From: Phyto melanocephala
Taxonomy: Eukaryota > Arthropoda > Insecta > Diptera > Rhinophoridae
Length of the DNA stretch: 64,000 nucleotides
Direction of reading: 5' to 3'
NCBI GenBank assembly: GCA_941918925.1
Contig: OW799237.1
Coordinates: 109,090,515-109,154,514, forward strand
A model generated the notes under the pieces. That model ran no database searches, was not told the origin of the DNA, and worked only from the letters and a program-made list of their open reading frames with translations. Both the position numbers and the translations under genes were made by a program. Shown here one piece after another: positions 20,069-32,474 of this stretch. Numbering within the stretch: the first letter of the stretch is position 1; every line of letters begins with the position of its first letter.

Positions 20069-20860
20069 CTAAAAAAAACAAAAACAGATTTCAAAAAATT
20101 ATTATTTTAAAATTGTTAAACATTATTATAAAAAGGTAAAAGGCTCAAGACTATGCTATATTTTACCACAAACAGTCATAATTGGAGTTTTTTTGTATCG
20201 CTAGATTTACGCTTTAAGTGGTGTAGGATGAAAAATTTTAAATACGGCATTTAGGCTTTTTTAAATGCAGCAAATGTGAATTTCATATGATAGCCTTGAT
20301 TTTCTGAACCAACTTTGCAGAATACTTTCAGGCAAAAACATTATCTACGGACAAGAATTTTGTAAGCAAAAATTGGAGTGAATTTAGCCATTTTCACGAC
20401 CTTTAAAACAATAGTGCTAAAGAATGAAATTTAAGTGAATTTAAGCGAAATAATTTGTATGTCCTTCAGGATGCTTGCATCTTTTTACAATTCAGGTAAA
20501 CAAACATCATTAACTTACGAAACATATACATATCTCATATGTATGTGTTCCCATGCTCTTATAAAAATGGAGTACATTTTATTAATGTGTTTACATGCAG
20601 CGTTTTGCATAATAAACTGTGTGCTAACTAACGAGCCACTACAATATTTCCCTTGTGGAAATTTTCCCATTAAAAAGATAGCACACGGTTTGTTATTACG
20701 CATAACGCAAATGATCTCCAATAGCACGACAATGGGTTTGTTTACTTAAAAGTATTATTTTTACTGAACTTTACGGGATTTCGTTTGTTTAAACAATATT
20801 CTATATAAAGCAATCCAGTAGAGTCCAGTAAAAAAATCTTTTAGTAAACGTACGTCATGC
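20069..20860 (-). other. Upstream intron of schnurri-like gene, no exon seen
   Basis: The exon at 20068 needs a partner ending in phase 1 further upstream, so this is intron. Nothing else is recognised. Confidence 0.5.
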
Positions 20861-21985
20861 ATGTTTTTATTTCATCATCACCTTATAATTGTGAAAACTT
20901 ATTACAAAAATTTGGAAAGTTATGCTGAGACCATTCGCAAACTTTCAAGAATTATCAGTCGAGAAAGTGCACCTAATGTGTCAACCATTCGAAGTGATAA
21001 AAAAATTAAAAGAAGCTCGTTTATGGACAGAAAGACCTCTGTATGTCAACGTGCCAATAGGTCTCTGGAAAGAATAGCTGTTGTCAACAAGAATAACGCC
21101 GAAATCCAGAAACTTTAACTCGATGTCGGTGTTAACAGTTTCAAATTTCACAAGGGACTACGCAGCGAATTTTGATAAAAGACCTCCACCTTCATGTGTA
21201 CAAAATCCAGCTTACTCAGTAGCTAAAACCAGCAGACCATGGAGAGTGCTGGTAAATCGTTCAATAGGTAATGAGGAAATTTTTCGAAAAAAAGTCATTT
21301 ACTTTGATAAAGCGCATCTTCATCTGAATGGCTTCGTAACAAATGGCAAAACTAACTAATTTGGGACTAAGGAGATCCCCATGTAATCGATGAAAAATAG
21401 ATGCAGCCACTACAAGCAACTCTCTGGTGCGGATTTTGGTTAGGCGGTGTAAATGGGCCTTAATTTTTTAAGATGAAGCCAAAATTGCATTCGTTAGAGG
21501 AACATGATAACGAAGTTTCTGCGGTCTCTATTGGACCGCATGAATCTAGACGACATGTGGTTTCAGTCACCTGCCAAACCGCGCATGAAACAATCCATTT
21601 ATTGCAGCAACGATTTAAAGAACAAATTATCTCAAGAAATTCTGATGTCAACTAGCCACCAAAATCATTGATTTAAAGCCGTGCGATTTCTTTCTTTTGG
21701 ATTTTGTTAAAAACCACGTAAATAATTTCTGAGCTCAAATCCGAGAGCCAACTCGCCATCGGTAAGATAGAGTCAAATCTCTGTAAAAAAAAACCATAGA
21801 AAATTTCATGCAAACAGTAATGACATGTCATCAGAGCCGTGGAGGCCATTTAATGGGAATTTTTTTTTCCATTCTTAATCGAAACATGTCTTATTTACAA
21901 TCCAATACAAAAATCATAACTATCTCAAAAATACACGTTTTCTTATAAAATTAAAAGTGCATTATTACTGCAACACCCGATAGAA
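20861..21985 (+). pseudogene. Dead mariner-like transposase gene
   Basis: Broken + strand frames keep most of a Tc1/mariner-superfamily transposase in order. There is a helix-turn-helix region with VSTIRSDKKIKRS and ERIAVVNK (20960-21110); RKKVIYFDKAHLHLNGFV (21285-21340), where the first catalytic Asp lies in the DxAH motif; a WCG-like stretch near 21430; QTAHETIHLLQQRFKEQIIS (21570-21635); then DVN(W)PPKS, DLKPCDFF and FVKNHV. Stops and frameshifts are frequent, including TAG for Trp before PPK. A 3' tail shared with the copy at 43530 (ACAATCCAATA) lies near 21899. Inverted ends were not identified. Confidence 0.75.
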
Positions 21986-22052
21986 AAATGTTTGGCGGCG
22001 GCTTTAAACCGCCTAGTAGTCGTTATATGTATTTACATTGAACATATTTCAT

Positions 22053-22379
22053 ACACCCAATTTACATGATGAATTTTATGACGTCCAATTTTCTTAATTC
22101 CCTTTTGAAGTTGCTACCAAAACTACTCAAATTCATACGATGGTTTTATTGGACGTCTAATTTTTCTTCAATTTCACAATCCAGTTGATGAGAATATAAA
22201 AATAAAACGTAACAGAAAGAACAGAAAAAAGTGTAGAGCGAAATGTCAAAAAAGAAAACCATAAAAACAGAAATCATGTCTATTTTTCTACCTCTCTTTC
22301 TTCTCTACACCGCTTGCTACCAAACAAAAAATGACGTCCAAAATTGGACGTCACAAAATTCATCATGTAAATTGGGTGT
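22053..22379. mobile_element. 327-bp TIR element (MITE) with ~40-bp inverted ends
   Basis: The left end ACACCCAATTTACATGATGA (continuing AATTTTATGACGTCCAATTTT) is matched with one difference by the complement at the right end. GACGTCCAA-type palindromes occur three times inside. No transposase and no second copy in the window. Target duplication is unclear. Confidence 0.75.
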
Positions 22380-23754
22380 TAGTTTTTGGGTATTTTTTAT
22401 ATTTTTTTTTTTTGGGTTTAACCTTCATGTCTTTATATATTAAAAATATACTATTAATATCTTTAGTTTGGGTATAGTATGTGAGGATAAATTGCTGAAA
22501 TTGCTGCAATATTAAACTTTTTTGCTAGTTAATTTTTTAAAAAATACTTTTTGTCAGATTTTTAAAATTTAAACATTTTTTCAAGTATCATAAATTCTGT
22601 AATTTATAATAATATTTTTTTTTCTACAACAATTCTCAGTTTTAATAAAACCGGTTAACCGGCTAACCTTTTAAATGTTGAACCGGAAACCGGTGTTTTT
22701 AAAATAGCCAATAGGTGTTTAAGAAAACCCCAAATAATCGATCTCTCTAATTTCTAACTTATTGATTACACTGTTATCATTTATCTTAAAACCAAAAATA
22801 AGATACCAGTTATTAAAATAAAACATTTTTATGAGCAATATCTATGAATATTTATAGCACAGACATATTTGTCAACATATAAGTGTACATACATACATAC
22901 ATAAATGCTTATGTACCTACATATGTAGTTATTAAAGTAAAAAATAAAAATTAAATCGACTTTATTTAATTAGTGTGTTTTTCTTCAGCTATCAAATAAT
23001 TCACACTTACTGAAAAAAACTGTACTTCATACCTTTTCAAAGTAAGAAATTATTATTATTTTTTTTTTGGCAAATTCATACTTATGTGTGTTAAAACGTT
23101 TTTAAAACCCTTATCACTAACCCAATGTTATGGTCTATAAAATATGGAAAAGAAATTCCATACACAAAATCGATTTGTCAAAAGCATATCGTTAGCTTAA
23201 ATGTAAAACCACGTAACTCATAAAAACTTCAAAGGCGATATTCTATCCTCTTCGAATTGCTATCACCTTGTACATATCATATTGCCATATACTGTATTCA
23301 CAAGTTGTCCTAACATGTTATATTTTCATAACGTTCTAGGATTTCACAATAGTTTAAATAGTTTTTTTTACATAGTTTTGGTCCAATCGGACAAAGTGGC
23401 ATCCCTGATTTTAATCATGTTTTATATGAGAAGTGTCGACAATTAGGCGTATTTATTTTTTACTATAGTTTGTACTTTACAGATTAGTTAGATTACTGCA
23501 AACAATTAATACCTACTAGTTACCAAGATGTATATGTTTATAAGGTAGATGCAACAAAAACAACAAAGAATTAAAAAATATTTTATTTTTTATTAAAGGC
23601 TTATTTGACAGATTTTGTTAAGAAATTTGTTAAATTAGCCTTTAGTACACTTAAAATAATTTTTATGAATACGGCAGTTAGTCGGTATGTTAGTCTGTTA
23701 TAATAAGGGAACTTGCATTTGCGTTCACCCCAAAAAAATAAGGGTACACCGTAT
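22380..23754. other. AT-rich intronic or upstream DNA, nothing recognised
   Basis: It holds a small block of CCGGTTAACCGG-like palindromes at 22648-22705 and (TACA)n at 22888-22903. There is no coding signal. Confidence 0.4.
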
Positions 23755-24378
23755 TTATGTTAAAAAAATATATATAAAAAAAAAATTAAAAAAAAAAAAT
23801 TAAATTAAAATAAAAAATAAAAAACAATAAAAATTTTAAAATAAATAAAAAAATAATAAAAATATAAATAAAAATAGATATAAAATAAAAAAAAAAAAAA
23901 TTAAAAAAATATTAAAAAAAAATCATGGGAAAAAAAATAAAATAAAAAAAATATGTATAAAAAAATTTTTTAGCTCAGCTGGGATTCGATGCCAAATTAA
24001 AAAAAAGTAATAAAAATATAAAGAATATATAAAATAAAAAATAAATAAAAAAAAAATTGGCTCAGCTGGGAATTGATGCCACGTTTACTCTAACCATGTT
24101 TTTTTTGCTCATATTTCAGTTGTTTATGTACAACTGTGTTTCTAAATTTTAATACTGATCTACTCCCGAATACTTTTGATATTTTAATACCTCACCCGGG
24201 TCCAGGCGATGTCGGGGGTCTTCAAAAATTGATTTCAACATACACACGGACATACTGACAGAGCTCCCCTACTCAGAAAATATATACTTTATGGGGTCGG
24301 AAATGAAAATTGTAGAAATTTCACACGGAATGACAAACCTATATATACCCTTTTTCACTTTTGTGTGAAATGTATAAA
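23755..24378 (-). mobile_element. DINE-like Helentron, 3' end missing (family A, copy 3)
   Basis: On the minus strand the 5' terminus lies near 24378 and the CCGACCCCATAAAGTATATA block near 24280. The CTGAGATATGAGCAAAAA-type block and GGCATC...CCAGCTGAGCC follow, then a long T/A core. The CCAGCTGAGC word appears twice (about 23975 and 24065), so part of the core is duplicated. The 3' hairpin end is absent. Confidence 0.7.
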
Positions 24379-25156
24379 AATAGTCAGGTGGGCTGGCACC
24401 ACTACCTGCATAAGTGTACCTTGAATGAAAGTGTGTTCTTATTTCTATTTTCCTTCTTCAGAACAAAGTTGTCTCCCAGTTGCAACAAAAAAAAGAGACA
24501 TTTTTAAATCGTCGTTGTGGTAAATCTTACATGGCTGCAAAGTAAATTTTTAACGTCAACGCAGTAATAAAGCTATTCAGCCTTAAAACGATACGAATAA
24601 AATTTTGAATGAAATACTAAAATACTGCTTATGTAATTAAAAAAATGGCTTCTTGAGTAAGATTTAAAAAACAAATCATTTACCATTTTGTTTTACATTT
24701 TAGCTGACGATATGTAAAATATTAAAATAGCAACAAATACTTTTATACTTAGTTAAATCATAGCCTGACTTTATAACAATTAGCGATAATTATAGTAGTT
24801 TATAATACTGTTAGCTTACTACATATATCATTTATAAAAAAAAGAATATTGTATAAAACAAAAATAAACAAATCAGAAAAAGTTCATATACATACATTTT
24901 AAATTAATAATAAATGTTGATATTAAAAAGACTCGATTATAGAATAAGAAATATGAATAGCAATAAATATAAAGAAATGATATGTATGTGCATATGTACT
25001 TATATAGTACATATTGTACATATGTATATAATTAGCTACATATATGTATATAGAATATTTATTTGTAAATGTGAGCTTATGTGTTTGTATGAATAATTTA
25101 AGTATTTTATATGAGCTAAGCTTATCTAGCATTTTGTTAAGTTTTTTATTTATTTT
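24379..25156. other. AT-rich DNA with a short dispersed repeat
   Basis: 24383-24425 is the reverse complement of the GGTGCCAGCCCAGCTGA repeat at 6313-6352. The rest shows no gene; 24980-25080 is TACATATG-rich. Confidence 0.4.
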
Positions 25157-26022
25157 TATACCCTTCACACAGTGAAAAAGGGTATATATAGGTTTGTCAT
25201 TCCGTGTGAAATTTCTACAATTTTCATTTCCGACCCCATAAAGTATATATTTTCTGAAAGCTTATGAATAGGGAAGTCCATTAGGCTCTGTCAGTCTGTC
25301 AGTCTGTCCGTCTGTCCGTCTGACCGTCTGTCCGTGTGTATGTTGAAATCAACTTTTTGAAGCCCCCCGACATCGGTTGGACTCGGGTGAGGTATTAAAA
25401 TATCAGAAATATTCGGGAGTAGATCGCTATTGAAAATCAGAAACATCGGTATATAAACAACTGAGATATGAGCAAAAACCCACGACCACCTCGATTTTTT
25501 TTCACAAAAACAACATTACAACAACAACATACATACATACAAACGTGTATACTGGTTAAAGAAAACGTGGCATCGAATCCCAGCTGAGCCAAAATTTTTT
25601 TTTTTATTTCTTAAAAATTTTTTTAAAATTTTTTTTTTAATTTTTTTTTTATTTTTTTTTTATTTTTTATTTAATATATTATTTATATTTTTATTATTTT
25701 TTTTTTTAATTTTTTTTTTTGTTTTATATTTATTATATATATTTTAATTATTTTTTTAAAATTTTTTTTTTTTTAATTTTTTTTTAATTTTTTTTTTAAA
25801 TTTTTTTTTAAATTTTTTTTTTAAATTTTTTTTTTTAATTTTTTTTTATTTTTTTTTTAACATACATACGTAAATTTATAATTTTACAACGGGATGTTTT
25901 TTATATGTATGTACGTATTTCATATGGGATGAATGGTGATACAAACTACTGTTATTGCATGACTACACGTTGTGAAGGGTATATAAGATTCGGCACGGCC
26001 GAATATAACGCTCTTACTTGTT
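25157..26022 (+). mobile_element. DINE-like Helentron, complete copy (family A, copy 4)
   Basis: All blocks are present: TATACCCTTCACACAGTG, CCGACCCCATAAAGTATATA, an extended GTCTGTC/CCGTCTG run, CTGAGATATGAGCAAAAACC, CCAGCTGAGCC, a long T-rich core (25590-25858), the hairpin ATTCGGCACGGCCGAAT and CTCTTACTTGTT. Confidence 0.85.
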
Positions 26023-26911
26023 TGTTTTGTTTTTATAAGATTTAATACGCAACTACTTGTGGTACGCTCGACAAATATGTTAAACAAAACTTAACATAGT
26101 TTATGAATATTCCTTCTTAATATTATTTACTTTTATACGCCCGCTATTTGCAAATATTTATCTCAGAGTTTATGAACCGAGATGGGAATTCAGTTATTTT
26201 TCGGTCAAATCTACCAACTTTTAATGTTTTGACTATTATCGAGAAACCTAGATCATTTTGCTGACCCAAAAATACCCCAAAACAAATAAATAAATTTTAC
26301 CCATCAAAAGCTGTTATTTCAGTACTTTTTTAATGCAACCATGAAAAACAAAATAACCGATTTTGTAAAGATTTTACATTGGGCAATTTGTTGCGCACCA
26401 AAGCTTTATTTATTTTAATACTTTAAAGGTGACTGCTGGGACATATTAATATGTATGTGTGCATGAGTTCAACAAAATGAAGTGAAGGTGTTGGTTGCCA
26501 AGTCTCAGACGTCGTCTCATTGTTAGCAAAATGTTGCTTGTTTAGCTATTCTGTTAGTTTTTGTTTATATTATTACGAGGTGTTTTTTTTTATTCTGGTA
26601 TACTCGTTTACGCGTGGTGCTAAGGGTAAACACAACTTTATCATTCCGTTTGTAACTTCTACAAAAATCATTTGCGAAACCTTTTGAATAGATGTCCGTC
26701 TGTCGGTATGTCTGTTGAAATCAACATTTTTAAAACCTCATTTATTGCACATAATCGTATGTGGTATCACACTATTATATTATTGGTAAAATCGGTATTG
26801 TAAACCAGAAAAAAAACGGTAATATCCTGCTTAGATAGAAATAGAGAATTACGACGGCATCTGTTTTTTCTTATATTTTAAGCACAAAAATGTAAGTCAA
26901 GTATAATACTA

Positions 26912-27489
26912 GGTTCGTTCGAGAACTCACAAATTTGTACGAATTTGTACAAATTTTTACTGCATTTTACGAAATTGCACAAATAGAGAGCGAAAAGTGA
27001 CAGTTCTTGACTGAGTATTCGCAAATTTTTACTACAGAAATTTGTTGCAGTAAGATTTAGCAAAACCAAAAAACATATGATTCAAAAGGTAAACAAACAA
27101 AAGTAAGCAAACAAAAAGTATACAATTTGTGAAAAAATATTAAAAAAAAAGGAAAATCCAAACAAAAGTGCAAAATATTATTAAATTTAAATTGTTTGTG
27201 AAATAAAGTTAGTTAGCAATGTCTACAGATAAAAGAATGGAGCTGCCTGAATCTGGCGCAGGTATACATACTTAAATACATATTTGCACATACACATGTA
27301 TGTACATAGTTCCCATTAAACAACACAAAATATTTATTTGCCATCAACTGTTGCTTCAATCTTACGAAGTTTTACAAATGTCTGTTCGAGTACTTTTTTG
27401 GACAAATTCTCTTTTTGAGAGTAAAATTTTCAATTTACTAAATAATTACTCATTTACTACAAAGTGCAGTAAAAGTACTCGAACGAACC
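26912..27489 (+). mobile_element. 578-bp TIR element with mini-exon (copy 2 of 2)
   Basis: It has the same GGTTCGTTCGAG / CTCGAACGAACC ends and TA flanks as the copy at 5703-6304. It lacks about 25 bp of the 5' inner region. Outside the TAs the flanks share a longer direct repeat, GTCAAGTATAATAC on the left and GTCAAGTATAATGC on the right. Confidence 0.75.
27219..27261 (+). pseudogene. Conserved mini-exon inside TIR element (second copy)
   Basis: It encodes MSTDKRMELPESGA and ends CAG|GTATAC, as in the first copy (6041-6083). Start codon, frame and donor are all retained despite divergence elsewhere. Confidence 0.5.
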
Positions 27490-27568
27490 TACTGTCAAGT
27501 ATAATGCCGTAAACTATAAATAAAATAATATTCAAGATGACGTCAAAAAAATGGCGGATATGTGCTAA

Positions 27569-28594
27569 AACAAGTAAGAGTGCTATATTCGGCCATGCCG
27601 AATCTTATATACCCTTCACAACGTGTAGTCATCCAATAACAATTGTTTGTATCACCATTCATCTCATATGAAATACGTACATACATATAAAAAACATACA
27701 TACATATATAAAAACATCCTATTGTAAAATTATAAATTTACGTATGTGTTTTAAAAAAATATAAAAACAAATTTTAAAAAAATAAAATAAAAAAAATTAA
27801 AAAAAATAAAACAAAAAAAATAAAAAAGATATAAAAAAAATTTAAAAAAAAATTGAAAAAATAATAAAAATATAAATAATAAATATAAAATAAAAAACAA
27901 TTAAAAAAAATTAAAAATATATTTAAAAAAAATATTAAAAAAAATTTTTAAAAAAATATTAAAAAATTATTAAAAAAATAATAAATAAAAAAAAATTTAA
28001 AAAAAATAATAAAAATACAAATAATACATTAAATAAAAAAAAATTTTTTGGGCTCAGCTGGGGTTCGATATCAGGTTTACTCTAACCAGGGGCCAAATTA
28101 CGACATTCGATCAAGATCGAAATTTCGCTCGAACAATCGAGTTCGCTGTGCTTTAGGTATAGAGATTCTAAAAGAAATTTTCAAATTTCGATCACGTTCG
28201 AATGTCGTAATTTGCCCCCAGTATACATACCACGTTTGTATGTATGTATGTTGTATGTTGTTTTTGTGTTAAAAAAAAAGAGGTGGCCGTGGGTTTTTGC
28301 TCATATCTCAGTTGTTTATGTACCGATGTTTCTGATTTTCAATACCGATCTACTCCCGAATATTTCTGATGTGTTAATACCTTACCCAAATCCAGGCAAT
28401 GTCGGGGGGCCTTCAAAAAGTTTATTTCAACATACACACGGACAGACGGACAGACTGATAGAGTTTAATCGACTCCCCTATTCATAAGCTTTCAGAAAAT
28501 ATATACTTTATGGGGGCGGAAATGAAAATTGTAGAAATTTCACACGGAATGACAAACCTATATGTACCCTTTTTCACTGTGTGAAGGGTATAAA
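27569..28594 (-). mobile_element. DINE-like Helentron with nested MITE (family A, copy 5)
   Basis: On the minus strand it runs from TATACCCTTCACACAGTG (28594) to the hairpin and CTCTTACTTGTT (27569). It has the full block order, a long A-rich core on the + strand, and a 128-bp MITE at 28090-28217 placed exactly where copy 2 has its MITE. Confidence 0.85.
28090..28217 (-). mobile_element. 128-bp MITE, GGGCAAATTACGG family (copy c) with intact 4-bp target duplication
   Basis: It is flanked by CCAG at 28086-28089 and 28218-28221 (CTGG on the element strand). Unoccupied Helentron copies read ATACTGGTTAGAG here, so the filled site shows a clean CTGG duplication. It ends GGGCAAATTACGACATTCGA / ...GTAATTTGGCCC. 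The superfamily is not assigned. Confidence 0.85.
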
Positions 28595-28900
28595 AAAATT
28601 ATTACAAATGTATGCCTCATAACCACTACAACAAAGTTATCACAGGTTTGATAAATAGAATGCAGTAAACTTAGATAAAATTAAAATCAAAATGGCGTCC
28701 GAAACAAAATAGTGGTATATAATATAGTAATTACAAATGTATCCCCTTTACCGCCACAACAAAGGTATCAAATAAAAGGCTTTGGAGTATAACATTAAAT
28801 CTAGACTACGCTACGACGAGGTAATTATTCGAATTTTGATATACCTATGTACATGATAATTAAGGGGATATCAGATTCGGCTGAGACGAATATAGCACTC

Positions 28901-29506
28901 TTACTTTTTTTTGTACAATTATCGCTTTATTACTGCCTGCTGACGTCAGTAAAAATATTCAACAATTATTTCATTTTTTGGTTTCTTCATTCGTTTATTT
29001 TTTGTCTAAACAGTATTTATATTACGACTTTGTACACACATACACATCGTTATGTTCATAAATATAAATATAAAGCTGATAATGAAATAATTAAAAAAAA
29101 AAAGATAAACAAAAGAAAATTTATAATTTCACAGACATTTAATAGAAAAATGGCAAATGTCATTTCATTGGTGGGGTTGGGGGTGCTTTTGTCGTTGTCA
29201 TTTATTTAATAATCTATTCTTATCTTCTTATGTTCTTATTTTAGTTTTATGAATGTTTGTTTGTTTTAAAATTATTAAATTATTATATTTTGTAAACACA
29301 GTACATTTGTACTAGAAATGTCAAATGAAATAAGATTTTAAAGATTGCGTATTTTCAATAATTTTTTTGGGTTTCAGGATTGATTTTAATAAGACATGTA
29401 ATTAAAAGAAAGATCGCATAATCGTCCCTTATTTATTTATTTTACTGCAATGCAACTACATAAATATTATATTCCAATTTTGTCAACTTAGCGGAATAAC
29501 GAAAAC
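28901..29506. other. AT-rich DNA, nothing recognised
   Basis: A hydrophobic open stretch at 28847-29209 looks like a by-product of T-rich sequence and the Helentron end. No gene is supported. Confidence 0.4.
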
Positions 29507-29508
29507 TA

Positions 29509-30193
29509 CACGCAAAGAAAAACCATGGGTACGACATGATCACGACGGTCATATTATAATTTCTATAACAATATTTGGTTGTCGAAAGCAAGTTATAGTT
29601 ATTTTTGTTTCACTTCATCATATATTTTGTCACGATAATCAAGCATTTGTTTGAATTCTATCATTTAATGTTTACTTTTCGTAAAAATTTTAAAATGGCT
29701 ATCATTTAAAAATACTATGATTTAAAAAAAATTAATTTGACAAAAATAACATTATATTCAAAAGCATTAAAAATAACAAATAAAAATCGGTAAGACAACA
29801 GTATGATTACAAATTAAGCAAGCTATGATTTTTTTTAAAAATAATTTGATTTCAAGTGTTCTTCTTCTTGCTGAATAAATTTTTATTATTTTAAAAGTTT
29901 GAGATGTCAATAAACGAAAAAATGTAAAAAATATGATAGAAAAATTGCAATTAAAATGGTAAGTACAATCAATATGTGTATGTTACAGCAACAGACAGTA
30001 ATTTGCCGTAAAAAAGCAAAGATTGTCGATTTCAATTGTAGTCATATAGGTATATGATTATTGAATGATACTTTAATTAAACATAATAATGATAACTGGT
30101 AACCATTATATGTTTTAACCATAATCATACAATTCAATCATAGTATGTTGCTCTTCGATTATGGTTACCACAACCATATTTTTTCTTTGCGTG
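29509..30193. mobile_element. 685-bp TIR element with ACACGCAAAGAAAAA-type ends
   Basis: The termini CACGCAAAGAAAAA (29509) and TTTTTTCTTTGCGTG (ending 30193) are flanked by TA on both sides. The interior holds repeated ATCATA/TATGATT and GGTTACC/GGTAACC words in both orientations. No coding capacity; likely a non-autonomous TA-inserting element. Confidence 0.65.
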
Positions 30194-30195
30194 TA

Positions 30196-31781
30196 TTTTC
30201 CTATTTGTAGGAATCGCACCCGTAACCCCTCAAACTGTTAAAAAAGCTCAATACTGGCTAGTTTACTGGGGCAGCCTAATCGTAAATAGAGGTCGTTTAA
30301 AATAAAATGGATTACAAAATCTTTATCATGACCTGAAAGAACACTATTTAAGAACTATTAATTTTATTGGTAAAGTAGTAATTATTTTACCAACCATAAA
30401 GTTAAAGAAGCCGCTTTGTTTATTTTCTATATATAAATCTAAATTTTTATAAAATTTAAAAAATTTACAAATTTTAAATATATTTTTCGGTGCCTTTTGA
30501 AATTTTAAAAGTTGGCAATTAATTGCTTATACTTTCCCTGAAGAAGCTACCCAATGTGGTAGCGAAACATTGAAAAATAAAATTAAAACTATTTTTTATG
30601 AAAAACTGAATTCAAGCACAATACAAAAAACAACTATTGATATAAATAAAAAGATCGAAAACATTTATTTATTATTTTGTAGTAATATTTAAAAAATGTC
30701 TACCTACCTAAAAATTTTAAAATCAAAACTACCTATAAAGTATAAATAATTAATTGCAATACAATTAACAGCTGTTTGTTTGCACAGATCAACAATTGAA
30801 ATTATTAAGTGTTTAATGTTTTCCTTTTATAAATGAAAAAACTAAATAATTTTTATATTTGCATATGTACATACATACATTCATATGTATGTATGTACAC
30901 ATAGGTATTCCTTTTATATTTATTTATTTACTTAATTATTTTAAATTAATCAACAATTTTCATTTTGGCGCTAGAGAAAAAAATCATTTTTTTTTAATAG
31001 TTGATATTGTAGCTATAAAATTAAAAAGTCCATTGTAACAATAATGATCAAAGTACAAAAGTACAACACCCTGATTATTGTGTACAGAATATTTAATTTG
31101 TATTATCACGAATTATTAAAAGAAATATTACGTTTATTGTATTAAAAGTTGGCTTACCTATGTAGGTTTAATATTTTAAAAATTTTATTAATATTTGAGA
31201 CTTCCAATAATAAAGTTGAAACGTAAGAGTATCATTTAGAATATGTTCAGTGCCTGTGCGAAATTTTGTTGCTTTTTAAAATTTACAATGGCAAGCCGGT
31301 AAAACAAGAGTGAGCCCCAAAATGTATATGTATGTACATACAAATGTATTTACCTACATACATACCTACATACATACATAGATCATAGTACGTCATTTTT
31401 AAATAGGGGTTATAGGTATATGTAAATATACACATACAAACATATCGTCATTGCCCTAACAAATTCAGTTATTATTTTTTACAAGGTTCTCAGGAAACCA
31501 AAAAAAAATATTTTGTATAATTACACTTACATATACCAACTGTTGTTTGCTTTTGAACCAAACAAGATTTCCTTTAACGGTTTGATGACCAATAAAAGTT
31601 CAAAATGGAACAATAAAAATTTGTCACATAACCGGTCACGAAGCAGCGACGATATAAATACCTAGTATATACTTTAGCTGGTGTTTTAATCTCTATTGTT
31701 ACTTTTTTTTTAATAGCGATTGGTAGGTACCTACATAGGTAAGATAATTTTTAACTTTGTTTTAATAAATTATTTTATGGT
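30196..31781. other. AT-rich intronic or upstream DNA
   Basis: Apart from the hammerhead-like motif at 30538-30568 and (TACA)n around 31326-31380, nothing is recognised. Confidence 0.4.
30538..30568 (+). ncRNA. Hammerhead-ribozyme-like motif, probably from a Penelope-like retroelement remnant
   Basis: CTGAAGA, a single A, a six-base stem GCTACC/GGTAGC around CCAATGT-type loop bases, then GAAAC. This is the CUGANGA...stem II...GAAA core of a hammerhead, and animal Penelope-like elements carry such motifs near their terminal repeats. There is one unpaired extra A before stem II, and stems I and III were not convincingly drawn. No reverse transcriptase was seen nearby. Tentative. Confidence 0.35.
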
Positions 31782-32474
31782 CTAAAGGTAAGATCACACG
31801 ATTGCCGTAATGCACCAATTTTCAAAATTTTTTGTATCCCAATCGTGTTATTGCGCAATAAATTGGTACATTTGACAATCGCGAATAACTAATCAAATGC
31901 ATTTCTGATGGGGCAACCGTGTGACCACTTTAAATACAACAGCGAGGCAATAAAAATGTCAAAAGTGCGCCAATTTTTTTTTTTTGCGTGCTTCAATTAT
32001 TTGTGAATAAAAAGTTGTTCTTTTCTTCATAATTATATTAAGTTAAGCTTTGCATACCCCCAGCAAATACTTATATTTTTCCTTATTGAGTGTGCACATT
32101 TGTTTTTGTTAGTATATTTCTACAAAACCATAAATAAAGTTTTTTATTGAAACTTCTTTTTTTTTTTTTTTTTTTTTTTTTAATTATTTTATTAACCAAA
32201 ATAAGCAAAAACTAAAGTCTATAATATATATTTACTGGAAACTACAACAGCTGACTGATGGTGTTGCCGCATATTTGAACAATCGTATGAACGACCGGCA
32301 ACATTTATTGCCACAAAATTATAATTCGCCAACTTGTACTAATAAAATTTGTATAAAATGGAGCAATCGTGTGACTGCAGAAAATTTGATTCGAACAAAT
32401 TTATTATTGTGCACAATATCAGCAATTTGGGCCAATTTGGTGCAATACGGCAATCATGTGTTCCTACCTTAAAG
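31782..32474. mobile_element. 693-bp TIR element, CTAAAGG family
   Basis: The left end CTAAAGGTAAGATCACACGA and the complement of the right end (CTTTAAGGTAGGAACACATG) run on as imperfect inverted repeats for about 40 bp (GATTGCCGTAATGCACCAA). The interior has no transposase. The outer ends resemble those of elements at 45965-46282 and 53700-54214. Confidence 0.6.

Larger units (their letters stand above)
26589..28900 (+). mobile_element. Old Helentron-like element (family B) interrupted by two later insertions
   Basis: A diverged 5' part (26589-26850: GGTATACTCGTTTACGC, GTCCGTCTGTCGG, GTTGAAATCAACATTTTTA) and an internal CAAGATGACGTC...ATGGCGGATATGTG unit (27510-27568) belong together. The downstream units (28600-28850) and a 3' end with CTACGCTACGACG, ATCAGATTCGGC and CACTCTTACTT (28800-28895) complete it. 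The element is split by the TIR element at 26912-27489 and by family A copy 5 at 27569-28594, so it predates both. Confidence 0.55.

Noticed and set aside
25300..25335. Runs of GTCTG in Helentrons as Smad binding sites near a BMP-pathway gene
   Set aside because: GTCTGTCCGTCTG is part of the DINE consensus in every copy and in Drosophila DINE-1; it need not be a regulatory site here.
28847..29209. 120-codon hydrophobic open frame
   Set aside because: It begins in a Helentron-like 3' end and follows T-rich DNA; no signal-peptide or family pattern that would distinguish it from chance.
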